From Micromonospora chokoriensis (GTDB lineage Bacteria; Actinomycetota; Actinomycetes; Mycobacteriales; Micromonosporaceae), in NCBI RefSeq assembly GCF_000718555.1, contig NZ_JOAN01000004.1:245903-309902 (forward strand): 64,000 nucleotides of DNA, written 5' to 3'. Below, piece by piece: positions 43,168 through 51,128 of the stretch (its first letter is position 1; each line of letters starts with the position of its first letter). The translations under genes and the position numbers were made by a program. The notes under the pieces were generated by a model. It ran no database searches and was not told the DNA's origin. It saw only the letters and a list, made by a program, of their open reading frames with translations.

Positions 43168-44466
43168 TCAGCGCGCGCCGGGTCGGTAGACGGCCACCGC
43201 TCGGGCCGCGAGCCGATCGGCCGCCGCCGCGTCACCCAACGCCGCCGCGAGCACCGCCGCCCCCGGCAGCAACCGGGCCACCAGCCGCAACGCCACCCAA
43301 CCGCCGGCCTGCGCGGTGAGCGGCGCGGCCAGACGCCACGCGGCCTCCGCCGCCCGCGGCCACGCCCCCTCGACCGGCTCCCCTGCCGCCTCCGCGGCTG
43401 CCAGGGCCACCGCCGCGCTCGCCCGATCCGGGTGCACCTGGGTCAGCACCAGCAGGTCGACGGCTCGATCGGGATGCGTCGGATCCTTGCCGTACGCGGC
43501 GGCCAGGTGCAGCACCAACTCCGAATGCGTCCACAGCACCGCGGCCAACTCGGCCAGCGGCGCGAAGAAACCAGCCAGCGCAGCGGTCGCCCCGCCCGCC
43601 CCCGCCGCGCGGACGAACCGCCGGGTCGCCAACCGGGCCAGGCCGTCCGCCGACGCGTCCGGATACCGGGCACGCAACCGCGTGGCCCAGGTGGCCGCGC
43701 CGGGCCCGAGCGTCCGCACCGCAGCCAGAGCCAACAGCTCCGGCGCGAAGCCCGGGTGGTCGAGCACGCGCGCGGCGACCGCGCGCAGCTCCAATTCCTG
43801 GGTACGCCCCAGAGTGGCCGCAGCCTGCGGTACGACGGGTGCCGTCTGTTGCTCGGTGGCTTCTGTCTGCGGCTCGGCGGTTGTCGTCTGTTGCTCGGCG
43901 GTTGTCGTCTGCGGCTCGGCCACGGGCTCGGGGGCGGGCCTTGTCGGCGTGGTGCTCTTGCGCGGGGTGGCCGCGCGCTTGGTGGGGCTCGCGGCTCTGG
44001 TGGGGCCTGCGGCCTCGGTTGGGGTCGCAGCCTTGGGTCCGGTGGCCTTGGTCGGGTCTGCGGCGCTGGTGGGGCTCGTGGCGCGCTTGCTGGACCTCGG
44101 TGTGGTCGGGATCACCTCGGCGGACGTCCCGGCTGCCTTCCGGGGGGCAGCCTTGCGAACGGGGGTGCTCCGGGCCTTCGGCGGCTCTGGGTGCGGGCTC
44201 GCGTCGCTGATCATGTCGGCCGGTGCGCTCAAGGGCTGCCTTGGCAGCGGGCGGTCTGGCTCCGGCGGCTGGAAGAGCACCGTTGGGGCGGCCTTGGCCC
44301 GTCGAGGGCGTTGGCTCGCCGGCGGTGCTGCCGGAGCAGCGGGCTCCACCGTCTCGGTGGGCTCCTCGGCCACGGTCGGCGGCCTGAAGGTGGCCCGTGG
44401 GGAGCGTTGACGCGCTCTTTCCGCAGGCTCTCGACGGGTCGACTCGCTGGGCGGCTGCTCCTGCAT
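43168..44466 (-). CDS. EcsC-like protein with long Pro/Ala/Thr/Lys-rich N-terminal tail
   Basis: This 432-residue protein is half disordered. Residues 1-220 are rich in Pro, Ala, Thr, Lys and Arg, with histone-H1-like segments (PVRKAAPRKAAG, SPTKRAATPRKSTTP) and tandem TTTAEQQ/TTTAEPQ repeats encoded at about 43846-43925. The C-terminal half is Ala-rich helical (FAPELLALAAVRTLGPGA, GWVALRLVARLLPGAAVLAAALGDAAAADRLAARAVAVYRP) and resembles the EcsC/uncharacterised actinobacterial family. The start ATG lies 147 bases from the tRNA-Ser gene. Function is unknown; nucleic-acid or envelope binding by the tail is possible. Confidence 0.75.
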   Translation of the reverse strand: MQEQPPSESTRREPAERARQRSPRATFRPPTVAEEPTETVEPAAPAAPPASQRPRRAKAAPTVLFQPPEPDRPLPRQPLSAPADMISDASPHPEPPKARSTPVRKAAPRKAAGTSAEVIPTTPRSSKRATSPTSAADPTKATGPKAATPTEAAGPTRAASPTKRAATPRKSTTPTRPAPEPVAEPQTTTAEQQTTTAEPQTEATEQQTAPVVPQAAATLGRTQELELRAVAARVLDHPGFAPELLALAAVRTLGPGAATWATRLRARYPDASADGLARLATRRFVRAAGAGGATAALAGFFAPLAELAAVLWTHSELVLHLAAAYGKDPTHPDRAVDLLVLTQVHPDRASAAVALAAAEAAGEPVEGAWPRAAEAAWRLAAPLTAQAGGWVALRLVARLLPGAAVLAAALGDAAAADRLAARAVAVYRPGAR

Positions 44467-44555
44467 ATCGATGGAGCGTAGTCCCGATCACGCCGCCGCA
44501 CAGCGTGGAAACACGGGGGCGAACCGACCTGGTTGGCGTACCCCCGGAAGTCGTT

Positions 44556-44585
44556 TTGCTCCCGGTGGGTGATGGCCTGTATCCT
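44556..44585 (+). promoter_or_regulatory. tRNA promoter
   Basis: TTGCTC (44556-44561), an 18-base spacer and TATCCT (44580-44585) precede the tRNA-Ser gene by about 28 bases. The -35 is a good match and the -10 a TANNNT box. Confidence 0.65.
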
Positions 44586-44613
44586 CGGGCGCGGTGGTCC
44601 GAGGATCACCAAG

Positions 44614-44704
44614 GGAGACTTCGCCTAGTCTGGTCTATGGCGCCGCACTGCTAATGCGGTTGGGGTCTTAAAGCCCCTCCCGGGTTCGAATCCCGGAGTC
44701 TCCG
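44614..44704 (+). tRNA. tRNA-Ser (anticodon GCT)
   Basis: The cloverleaf has acceptor GGAGACT/AGTCTCC, anticodon loop CTGCTAA with GCT, a long variable arm and T loop GGTTCGAATCC. CCA is not encoded (CGC follows), unlike the two other tRNAs of the window. It reads AGC/AGU codons. Confidence 0.95.
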
Positions 44705-44739
44705 CGCGAAAGCCGGGTGTGTACACTGGCTGAGCACAA

Positions 44740-44815
44740 GCGCCCGTAGCTCAATGGATAGAGCATCTGACTACGGATCAGAAGGTTAGGGGTTCGAGTC
44801 CCTTCGGGCGCACCA
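44740..44815 (+). tRNA. tRNA-Arg (anticodon ACG)
   Basis: The 76-base cloverleaf has GCGCCCG/CGGGCGC acceptor, anticodon loop CTACGGA with ACG (inosine-modified in vivo), and an encoded CCA. It probably shares the transcript of tRNA-Ser(GCT), 35 bases upstream. Confidence 0.95.
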
Positions 44816-44818
44816 GAT

Positions 44819-44860
44819 CGAGAGGGCCTGACCTGCGGAAACGCAGGTCAGGCCCTCTCG
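44819..44860 (+). terminator. Rho-independent-like hairpin after the tRNA pair
   Basis: A perfect 19-bp stem (44819-44837 with 44842-44860) has a GAAA tetraloop. Only a short pyrimidine run (CTGTGTG) follows. Confidence 0.88.
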
Positions 44861-45125
44861 CTGTGTGACCGGAGGGTGGACGCTCGTTGTCACGCCGGCG
44901 TCACGTCCGCTCCACTACCCTCCGCAGTTGCCTGGTGATCGTCATGGTGCCGAGCCGGGGTCTCGCCGGAGTTCAGCCAACAAGCTTCTGGCACAGGCGC
45001 CCGAAAGGTCATCAGAGGTTGCGTTCGTCCCACAACCTCAGCGCTGTCCGTCCTCGACCTGGACAGGGCACCTCAAGGCGCAACGGCGCCGGGGCCGTGC
45101 CTCACCGCCGACTCCGATGCAGGCC

Positions 45126-45479
45126 CTAACCGTTGCTGCAGTGCACCTGAGAACCGTTGTTCTGCAGGTAATCGTCCCAGACCCAGCCGTACCTGTCCGT
45201 CGCCGTTCGCAGGTAGGTCCAGGTTCCAGTTTGTCCAATTACGAAGCAGTGGTAGTCAACCAGGTTGGCGGTCGTGGCAGTTCCGATAACGTCGCAAGAC
45301 CAGTCCGGCCCATTGCGAAGAGAAACGCTTCGCAGGAAATTCTTTCCGTAGGAGCTGTCGTCGACGTCCGGGCCACTGACACCACATGGCAATGCCATCG
45401 CCGGTGTCGAGTAGCCGACCACGGACAAGCCGACTGCCGTGACCGTTAGCGCCATGGCCTGAGCGATTCTACGCCGCAT
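45126..45479 (-). CDS. Small secreted SH3-like protein
   Basis: This 117-residue protein has a signal peptide (MRRRIAQAMALTVTAVGLSVVGYSTPAMA) and a mature part with four Cys and an SH3-like pattern (GQTGTWTYLRTATDRYGWVWDDYL). ATG at 45479 has GGAAGGG at a good distance. A GTG nine bases earlier would leave it too close. Similar small actinobacterial secreted proteins have no known function. The codon bias is weaker than in neighbours. Confidence 0.78.
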   Translation of the reverse strand: MRRRIAQAMALTVTAVGLSVVGYSTPAMALPCGVSGPDVDDSSYGKNFLRSVSLRNGPDWSCDVIGTATTANLVDYHCFVIGQTGTWTYLRTATDRYGWVWDDYLQNNGSQVHCSNG

Positions 45480-45488
45480 CACTTTCAC

Positions 45489-45999
45489 CCTTCCAATTCG
45501 CAGACGAAGGTCAAGCGCCTACCGTGCAATACAGATCCATGCATGGGTGACGATAGCCCTAATCGAAATCGACGCCGGCAAAACGCTGGGTCGGCACAAG
45601 CTTGATGGCGTCGAGGCGGGCAGGTCAACCGCCGAACGTGTCCCGGACAGTTCGCTCTTGTTCGAGCAGGTGGAAGCCTTGACCAGGGCTCTGTTCGACG
45701 ACTGTTCGGAGTTCCGGACAGAGCTGGCGATACTTCCTGGGTGGACGAGCGGTTGTGAGATTGGAATTGGAACTCTGCATGGGCGAAGAAATCGCCGACT
45801 ACGACCAGGTAGTCGAGGGGTATATGCAGGTTCAGTCAGGCCGAGTCGTGATCATGAGCTGCACCGACTACGAGCCGGATGCTGCGAGGTTCCGCCGGGA
45901 CCGGTTCGTGTCCGCGCAGCGAGTAGCAACATATTCTCGGCGCGAGATGAGTACGCGTGCGGATGGCAGGCACGGCCGGGGCGACCAGAATCTGGTCCC
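45489..45999. other. Low-coding spacer with possible decayed gene
   Basis: This 511-base stretch has no confident gene. It is visibly less GC-rich than its surroundings. Two protein-like stretches lie in different frames: ALIEIDAGKTLG...RTELAILPGW near 45550-45750 and the frame of 45755. They could be one frameshifted gene or chance. Confidence 0.4.
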
Positions 46000-46015
46000 A
46001 TGCGAACGCGAATAA
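45755..46015 (+). CDS. Doubtful small ORF
   Basis: This 86-residue frame begins GTG and reads LELELCMGEEIADYDQVVEG...VVIMSCTDYEPDAARF, which looks protein-like. It has no ribosome binding site, and its end overlaps the lipoprotein gene by 16 bases in another frame. It may be a remnant or a real small protein; nothing recognisable is seen. Confidence 0.22.
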   Translation: MRLELELCMGEEIADYDQVVEGYMQVQSGRVVIMSCTDYEPDAARFRRDRFVSAQRVATYSRREMSTRADGRHGRGDQNLVPCERE

Positions 46016-46281
46016 TGATCGCCCTGGCTGCGGTCGGCCTGGGTGGGCTGATGGCTACCACCGGTTGCTCGTACCGGGAGAGCATCTGCGCTAGCGGTGA
46101 GTATCCGGCGATTGCGGTGGGTGCGCAGGGCGGCAGCGCCTGCTTCCCGGACGGGCAGGAGCCGACCCCGCCGTACGTCCGCTACCCGGAGGGCAAGGTC
46201 CCGCAGCACGTCGACGACGAGTGGGACGTCTACTGGCGCAGCCACGGTATCGACGAGAACAACAACATCGTCGAGACCTGA
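46000..46281 (+). CDS. SCO0607-family lipoprotein
   Basis: This 93-residue protein has a signal with lipobox LMATTGC (Cys about residue 23) and the mature pattern YRESICASGEYPAIAVG, FPDGQEPTPPYVRYPEGKVPQHVDDEWDVYW of SCO0607-like actinobacterial lipoproteins. It is a surface-anchored protein of unknown function. ATG at 46000 is the only start giving a signal peptide. A large hairpin follows. Confidence 0.82.
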   Translation: MRTRIMIALAAVGLGGLMATTGCSYRESICASGEYPAIAVGAQGGSACFPDGQEPTPPYVRYPEGKVPQHVDDEWDVYWRSHGIDENNNIVET

Positions 46282-46282
46282 C

Positions 46283-46342
46283 GGCATCCGGTCCCGCCGC
46301 AGGTTCGATCTTCGCGACCGAACCTGTGCGGGACCGGATGCC
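46283..46342. terminator. Long hairpin between convergent genes
   Basis: The outer 15-bp arms 46283-46297 (GGCATCCGGTCCCGC) and 46328-46342 pair perfectly. An inner CAGGTTCG/CGAACCTG continues the stem after a small bulge, with an 11-base loop. It lies between the lipoprotein and the convergent beta-helix gene. Confidence 0.85.
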
Positions 46343-46385
46343 CCTACTTCTACGAGCCGAGCCGACTGCCGAGCCGATCAGATGA

Positions 46386-47909
46386 TCAGCCGAAGCAGTT
46401 GGGCACAGCGGGTGAGCTGGGTACGCAGTTGGTGGGCCGGTTGCCGGTGATTGCCGACTTCTGGTCCACGGTGACCTGGCCGCCATCGTTGAAGATTCCA
46501 CCGGGCGCCAGGATGGAGATGTTGTCGGTGACCTTGGTTTCGGTGAGGGTGAGCGTGGCGTTGTTGTAGATGCCGCCGCCCTGCGAGCTTGAGCCGATGG
46601 CCCGGTTCCGGTCGACGTGGCTGCGCCGCAGTACGACGGTGCCGCTGCCGTTGTAGACGCCACCGCCGTGTTCGATGGTGCTGTTCGTGCTGGCGATGTT
46701 CTCGCTGATCCGGGTCTCCTCGGCCACGAACTGGCCGATCTGGTTGTAGACGCCGCCGCCGCGTTGGCCGGCTTCGTTGTGGTGGACCTTGCCGTGCTTG
46801 AGGTGGAAGACGCCGTCGGAGAAGATTCCGCCGCCCTCGCTGCCGGCCCGGTTGTCGTTGACTTCGATGTTCCTGGCCTCGGTGGTGGAGTTGATGCCGC
46901 CGCGGATGCCACCGCCGCGGAAGCCCGCGGTGTTGTTGTCCAGGTGGACCTTGTCGAGGACGGCCACGCTGCTGTTGGACAGCCCGCCACCCGCACCGCC
47001 GATGGGCGTGATGTTGAAGACCCCGATGGTGTTGTTGTAACTCAGTCGGGTGTTCTCCACGGTGAGGTTGCCGTTGTTGTGGATGCCTCCACCGTCGAAC
47101 AGGGCGCTGTTGTTGCTGATGTTGCTGCCGCCGTCCCCGTGCCAGTCCTTGTCCTTGTCCTTGCCCTTGTCGCTCTTGCCGAGAATCCTCGTGACGCCGA
47201 AGTTGGCGATACCGCCCCCCGGGCCGTTGGTGTGGTTGTAGACCACGTTGGTGTTCTCGATGGTGGCCCTGCCGCCGATGTCGATCCGGATGCCACCCCC
47301 GCCGGCGCCGATCCCGCCATCGGCCTGGCCGCCCTTGATGGTGGCGTCGCGAAGCGTCAGGTCGCCGCCAGCCCCGACCTCCAGGATCCGGAACGGTGTG
47401 GCGTTGGCCGCGCGGACGATTGTGGATCCGTTTGCGTCGATCACGACGTGCTGGGTGATGATCGGCAGGCCGACCGCGCCGAAGGGCACCGGCGGCTGGG
47501 GTGCGGACCTGTTGAGCGTGTAGGTGCACTTCTCGGCGAGCCGGAGCTTCGCCCCGGAGTCGGCGTTCGCGCGGACGATCGCCGCGATCAGTTCGTCCGC
47601 GTTGCAGGGTACGGACCGGAAGTCGTCGCCCCGGTGGTCGTCGTCCTTCTTGTGGTCCTTGCCGTCGCGGCCGCCCGGGTCCTGGCCTCGGTGGTCGTCG
47701 CCGCTGTCCCGGCTGCCGTCGGCGAGGGCCTGCGTTCCGGCGTTCGACAGGCCGCTGCCGCTCACCCCCGTCGGCGTGAAGGCGGCCAGAGCTGCCACTC
47801 CGGTCAGGCCGGCCACCCCGGCGACCAGCCAGCGCGCCCGCCGCCTCTTCGGCCGGTGGGACTGATCTGCCGCAGCTTCGCCGATGTTCGGGTGTAGATA
47901 GTTGGACAT
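46386..47909 (-). CDS. Secreted right-handed parallel beta-helix protein
   Basis: This 507-residue protein has an N-terminal basic and hydrophobic export segment (RRRARWLVAGVAGLTGVAALAAF), a charged Asp/His/Lys linker and a long beta-helix. Its rungs carry patterns such as NNSALFDGGGIHNNG, GGAGGGLSNSS, GGGIFSDG, GGGVYNQ and GGGIYNNATL. Such proteins often bind or cleave polysaccharides; the pectate-lyase active residues are not obvious. Lys/Asp-rich GKSDKGKDKDKDWHGDGG is inserted in one rung. ATG at 47909 with GAGAAGG upstream is preferred to an ATG 30 bases earlier. Confidence 0.82.
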   Translation of the reverse strand: MSNYLHPNIGEAAADQSHRPKRRRARWLVAGVAGLTGVAALAAFTPTGVSGSGLSNAGTQALADGSRDSGDDHRGQDPGGRDGKDHKKDDDHRGDDFRSVPCNADELIAAIVRANADSGAKLRLAEKCTYTLNRSAPQPPVPFGAVGLPIITQHVVIDANGSTIVRAANATPFRILEVGAGGDLTLRDATIKGGQADGGIGAGGGGIRIDIGGRATIENTNVVYNHTNGPGGGIANFGVTRILGKSDKGKDKDKDWHGDGGSNISNNSALFDGGGIHNNGNLTVENTRLSYNNTIGVFNITPIGGAGGGLSNSSVAVLDKVHLDNNTAGFRGGGIRGGINSTTEARNIEVNDNRAGSEGGGIFSDGVFHLKHGKVHHNEAGQRGGGVYNQIGQFVAEETRISENIASTNSTIEHGGGVYNGSGTVVLRRSHVDRNRAIGSSSQGGGIYNNATLTLTETKVTDNISILAPGGIFNDGGQVTVDQKSAITGNRPTNCVPSSPAVPNCFG

Positions 47910-48279
47910 CGAGCTACCTAGCCCTTCTCCGTACACCATGTCTCCGCACGTCACACTCGGTGCAGAAGGCAACAAATCGGATATTGTCACCAAGGGTGAA
48001 CGTAGTCGAGCGATCCTCACATCAAACGGCCTTATGCGAAAAAAGCCTACATTCGGCGTACGGGTCACTGGCGTCCCGGCGGCACCCTCAGCCCCATCCG
48101 CAGCGCCAGCTTCGTGTGGGCTGGCGCTTGACGTGGGCCAGATTGGCGACAAGAATTTACAGGAATCGCTGTTAACGTTAACAAACCCGTCCCAGTGCTG
48201 CGACGGCATCGTCATGCCGATCTGGCGGTACCGACGGCCTGACTCCTCGGTCAGCACTACCACTGCAGGGGAGAAATCT
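47910..48279. other. Divergent spacer between beta-helix and GDSL-lectin genes
   Basis: The 370-base spacer holds no gene. It has a lower-GC stretch (about 47960-48060), and the palindrome TGTTAACGTTAACA at 48170-48183 lies nearest the GDSL gene. GGGGAG precedes 48280. Confidence 0.5.
48170..48183. promoter_or_regulatory. LacI-family-like operator
   Basis: TGTTAACGTTAACA is a perfect 14-bp palindrome about 100 bases upstream of the GDSL-lectin gene. A near-identical GTTAACGCTAAC lies upstream of the lectin-GH62 gene at 62949. The binder is inferred to be a LacI-type sugar regulator. Confidence 0.6.
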
Positions 48280-49392
48280 ATGCGTACGAGGGCAAGATGG
48301 CTCGCGGCGACCGCCGCTCTCGGTGTGGTCCTCGCCGGGGTGTTGACCTCGACCGGCCCGGCCAACGCGGAATCCAACGGCGGGGTGCGGGTGATGCCTC
48401 TCGGTGACTCCATCACCGAGGGCACCCAGGTGCCGGGCGGCTACCGCATTGGGCTCTGGCAGCGCCTCGTCAACGGTCGGTACACGGTGGACTTCGTCGG
48501 GTCGCAGTTCAACGGGCCAGCCAGCCTGGGTGACCACGACCACCAGGGGCATCCTGGCTGGCGCATCGACCAGATCGACGCGAACATCGTCGGCTGGCTG
48601 AACACCCAACGGCCGCAGACCGTCCTGCTGCACATCGGCACCAACGACATCCTGCAGAACTACAACGTGAGCACCGCGCCGAACCGGCTCTCCACCCTGA
48701 TCGACCGGATCACCGCCACCGCTCCCACCGCGGAGGTGTTCGTCGCGCAGCTCATTCCGCTCTCCAACAGCAACCAGGAGACGGCCGTACGCACCTTCAA
48801 CGCGGCGATCCCCGGCATCGTGCAGAGCAAGGTGAACGCCGGTAAGCGGGTCCGCCTGGTCGACATGCACAGCGCCCTCACCACCGCCGACCTGATCGAC
48901 GGCATCCACCCCACGTCCGGCGGCTACGACAAGATGGCTGCCCGTTGGTACAGCGCGTTGCAGTCCGTGCCCGGCAGCATCGGCGACCCGGGCAGCGGCA
49001 CCGGACAGACCAGCGCGATCGTGGGCGCCTTGTCCGGCCGCTGCGTCGACGTCCCCGGCTCGTCCACGACGAACGGCACCCAGGTGCACCTGTGGGACTG
49101 CCACGGCCGCACCAACCAGCAGTGGACCTACACGAGCAGCAAGACCCTGACCGTGTACGGCAACAAGTGCCTCGACGCCGCCGGCTACGGCACGACCCCG
49201 GGCACCCAGGTCACCATCTACGACTGCCACGGCGGAACGAACCAGCAGTGGAACGTCAACGCCAACGGCACCATCACCGGGGTGCAGTCCGGCCTCTGCC
49301 TGGACCCCTACAACGTGGGCACCGGTAACGGCACGAAGCTGGTTCTCTGGACCTGCACAGGCCAGACCAACCAGCAGTGGAGCCGCCGATAG
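48280..49392 (+). CDS. Secreted SGNH/GDSL esterase with ricin-type lectin
   Basis: This 370-residue protein has a signal peptide ending near PANAES. The SGNH domain has GDSITEG (block I Ser), HIGTND (block III) and DGIHPT (block V Asp/His). A C-terminal ricin-type beta-trefoil carries three QQW repeats (NQQWTY, NQQWNV, NQQWSR) and CLDAAG/CLDPYN Cys pairs. It probably deacetylates plant polysaccharide. ATG at 48280 follows GGGGAGAAAT. The upstream operator suggests sugar-controlled expression shared with the GH62 gene. Confidence 0.93.
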   Translation: MRTRARWLAATAALGVVLAGVLTSTGPANAESNGGVRVMPLGDSITEGTQVPGGYRIGLWQRLVNGRYTVDFVGSQFNGPASLGDHDHQGHPGWRIDQIDANIVGWLNTQRPQTVLLHIGTNDILQNYNVSTAPNRLSTLIDRITATAPTAEVFVAQLIPLSNSNQETAVRTFNAAIPGIVQSKVNAGKRVRLVDMHSALTTADLIDGIHPTSGGYDKMAARWYSALQSVPGSIGDPGSGTGQTSAIVGALSGRCVDVPGSSTTNGTQVHLWDCHGRTNQQWTYTSSKTLTVYGNKCLDAAGYGTTPGTQVTIYDCHGGTNQQWNVNANGTITGVQSGLCLDPYNVGTGNGTKLVLWTCTGQTNQQWSRR

Positions 49393-49409
49393 CTCGTGCG
49401 CTCGCACCA

Positions 49410-49439
49410 GGTGGCCGGATCACGGATGATCCGGCCACC
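49410..49439. terminator. Hairpin between convergent genes
   Basis: A 13-bp perfect stem GGTGGCCGGATCA / TGATCCGGCCACC with loop CGGA follows the GDSL-lectin gene and precedes the convergent DUF5666-like gene. Confidence 0.85.
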
Positions 49440-49448
49440 GTCGTCTGC

Positions 49449-49922
49449 TCAGTTGGTCTTCGTGACCGACGACGCGGTCACCGAGCCGTTCGCGTCGGTG
49501 TCGCCGGCCACGCTGACCTTGTCGCCAGCCTTGAAGCTCTTCAATTGGCCGGGGACCTGCACGGACGTGTCGCCGTTGGTGCGGATCGTGATCACCTCAC
49601 CCGACTCTGTCTGCAGATAGACCGTGCTGCCGTCGACCAGCTTCACGGTGCCGGTGGTGTTGGCGCGCTGTGCTCTGCCCTGGGTGCCGCCGGCGACTGC
49701 GCCACCGCCCGGAAAGGCCGTGGGTGGGGTGAAGCCGCCCTGGCCCCGGAACCCGCCCGGTCCGGTAGCGGCACTCTGTGTGCCGAACTCCTTCTGCACC
49801 TCGATCCCGGCTACCACGCCGCCGACGAGGAGGAGCGCCGCAGCGAGGGCCATCGTCGTCTTGTTCCACCAGCGGCGGTTAGCCGCGGCAGCCAGCTCGA
49901 CGTCGAGTGTGGATGCGGTCAC
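49449..49922 (-). CDS. DUF5666-like membrane-anchored protein
   Basis: This 157-residue protein has one N-terminal membrane helix (about 22-42), a Gly-rich linker and a beta-rich domain with VKLVDGSTVYLQTESGEVITIRTNGDTSV, as in DUF5666-type domains. GTG at 49922 has GGGAGA upstream. It is the last gene of the adaptor/TCS/MacAB series, 15 bases after the permease. It could tune the efflux complex, though this is only inferred. A similar domain occurs in the 26212 lipoprotein, also beside a two-component system. Confidence 0.75.
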   Translation of the reverse strand: MTASTLDVELAAAANRRWWNKTTMALAAALLLVGGVVAGIEVQKEFGTQSAATGPGGFRGQGGFTPPTAFPGGGAVAGGTQGRAQRANTTGTVKLVDGSTVYLQTESGEVITIRTNGDTSVQVPGQLKSFKAGDKVSVAGDTDANGSVTASSVTKTN

Positions 49923-49937
49923 AACGATCTCCCGGGA

Positions 49938-51128
49938 TTACTCGTAGCGAAGGGCGTCAATGGGACGCAGGCCGGCTGCGCGGTGGGCGGGCACGCTGCC
50001 GAAGAAGAGCCCGATCGCGACCGACACGCACAGGGCGAGGGCGATCGAGCTGGGCACAATGACCGGCCGTACGCCGACGATTGTGAAGTTGCTGCCGATG
50101 AACGCGGCAGCGACGCCCAGCCCGCCGCCCAGCAGGCTCAACATCGTGGCCTCGGCCAGGAACTGGGTGAGGATTACCCGGCGTGGTGCGCCGAGGGCCT
50201 TGCGGATACCGATCTCGCGGGTGCGTTCGGTGACCGTGACGAGCATGATGTTGGTGATGCCGATGCCGCCCACCAGCAGGCTGATACCGGCGACGGCGCC
50301 GAGGAGAGTGGTGAACGTGTCGGCCGTCTCGGTCTGCGTCTGCAGCAGCTGAGAGGCGTTCTGGATGCGGTACGGCTGGGAGTTCGAGGCGGTGGATGCC
50401 GGGATTCGCTGGGACAGGATCAGGGAGACCTGTGACTGTGCGTCGGTCACCTTCTCCGGGCTCCGGGCCTCGACCACGATCGAGTTGAGCGGCCCGTAGC
50501 CGGTGAGTGCCTGCTGGACCGCGGTGAGTGGTGCGATCGCGACGTCGTTGGCGTCCATGAAGCCGGAGGCGCTGCTCTTCTCGTCCAGCACACCGATGAC
50601 GGTGAACAGGGCCCCGTTGACGGTGACCTCCTTTCCGACCGCCTCGACGCCCGGGAACAACTCGTCGGCGACGGTCCGCCCGATCACCACGACCGGGCGG
50701 CCCTGCGCGACGTCGTCGGCGGTGAACGCCGCGCCGGTGCCGACCGGCGAGTTCGAGGCGGCGAAGTAGCTCGGGGAACTACCGACAAGTTGTTGCACGG
50801 AATGGTCGGTGCCCTGGTAGGTCAAGGTCGCCTGGGTGCTGGTGACGGGTGACACCGACGCGACGTCGGGTGCGAGGACCGGGTCGTCGAGCGCCTCGGC
50901 CAACGCCGGGGTGAGGACGCCACTGCCGCCGACGCCCTGCACGGTCAGGGTCTTGGTGCCCAGCGCCTCGATCCGGTCGGCGACCTGGCGGGCAGAGCCG
51001 TTGCCCACGGCGATCAGCAGGATCACGGCCGCGACGCCAATCAGGATGCCGAGCATGGTGAGACTGGAGCGGAGTTTGTTGGCGCCGATCCCGCGTACGG
51101 CGAAACGCAACACCTCGAAGGCGCTCAT
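49938..51128 (-). CDS. MacB-type ABC transporter permease
   Basis: This 396-residue protein has the FtsX/MacB layout: one N-terminal helix (LRSSLTMLGILIGVAAVILLIAVG), a large periplasm-side MacB_PCD domain and three C-terminal helices. The conserved GGIGITNIMLVTVTERTREIGIRKALGA marks the family. ATG at 51128 overlaps the ATPase stop by four bases. It would export or signal through the envelope with the adjacent ATPase and adaptor; the substrate is unknown. Confidence 0.94.
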   Translation of the reverse strand: MSAFEVLRFAVRGIGANKLRSSLTMLGILIGVAAVILLIAVGNGSARQVADRIEALGTKTLTVQGVGGSGVLTPALAEALDDPVLAPDVASVSPVTSTQATLTYQGTDHSVQQLVGSSPSYFAASNSPVGTGAAFTADDVAQGRPVVVIGRTVADELFPGVEAVGKEVTVNGALFTVIGVLDEKSSASGFMDANDVAIAPLTAVQQALTGYGPLNSIVVEARSPEKVTDAQSQVSLILSQRIPASTASNSQPYRIQNASQLLQTQTETADTFTTLLGAVAGISLLVGGIGITNIMLVTVTERTREIGIRKALGAPRRVILTQFLAEATMLSLLGGGLGVAAAFIGSNFTIVGVRPVIVPSSIALALCVSVAIGLFFGSVPAHRAAGLRPIDALRYE

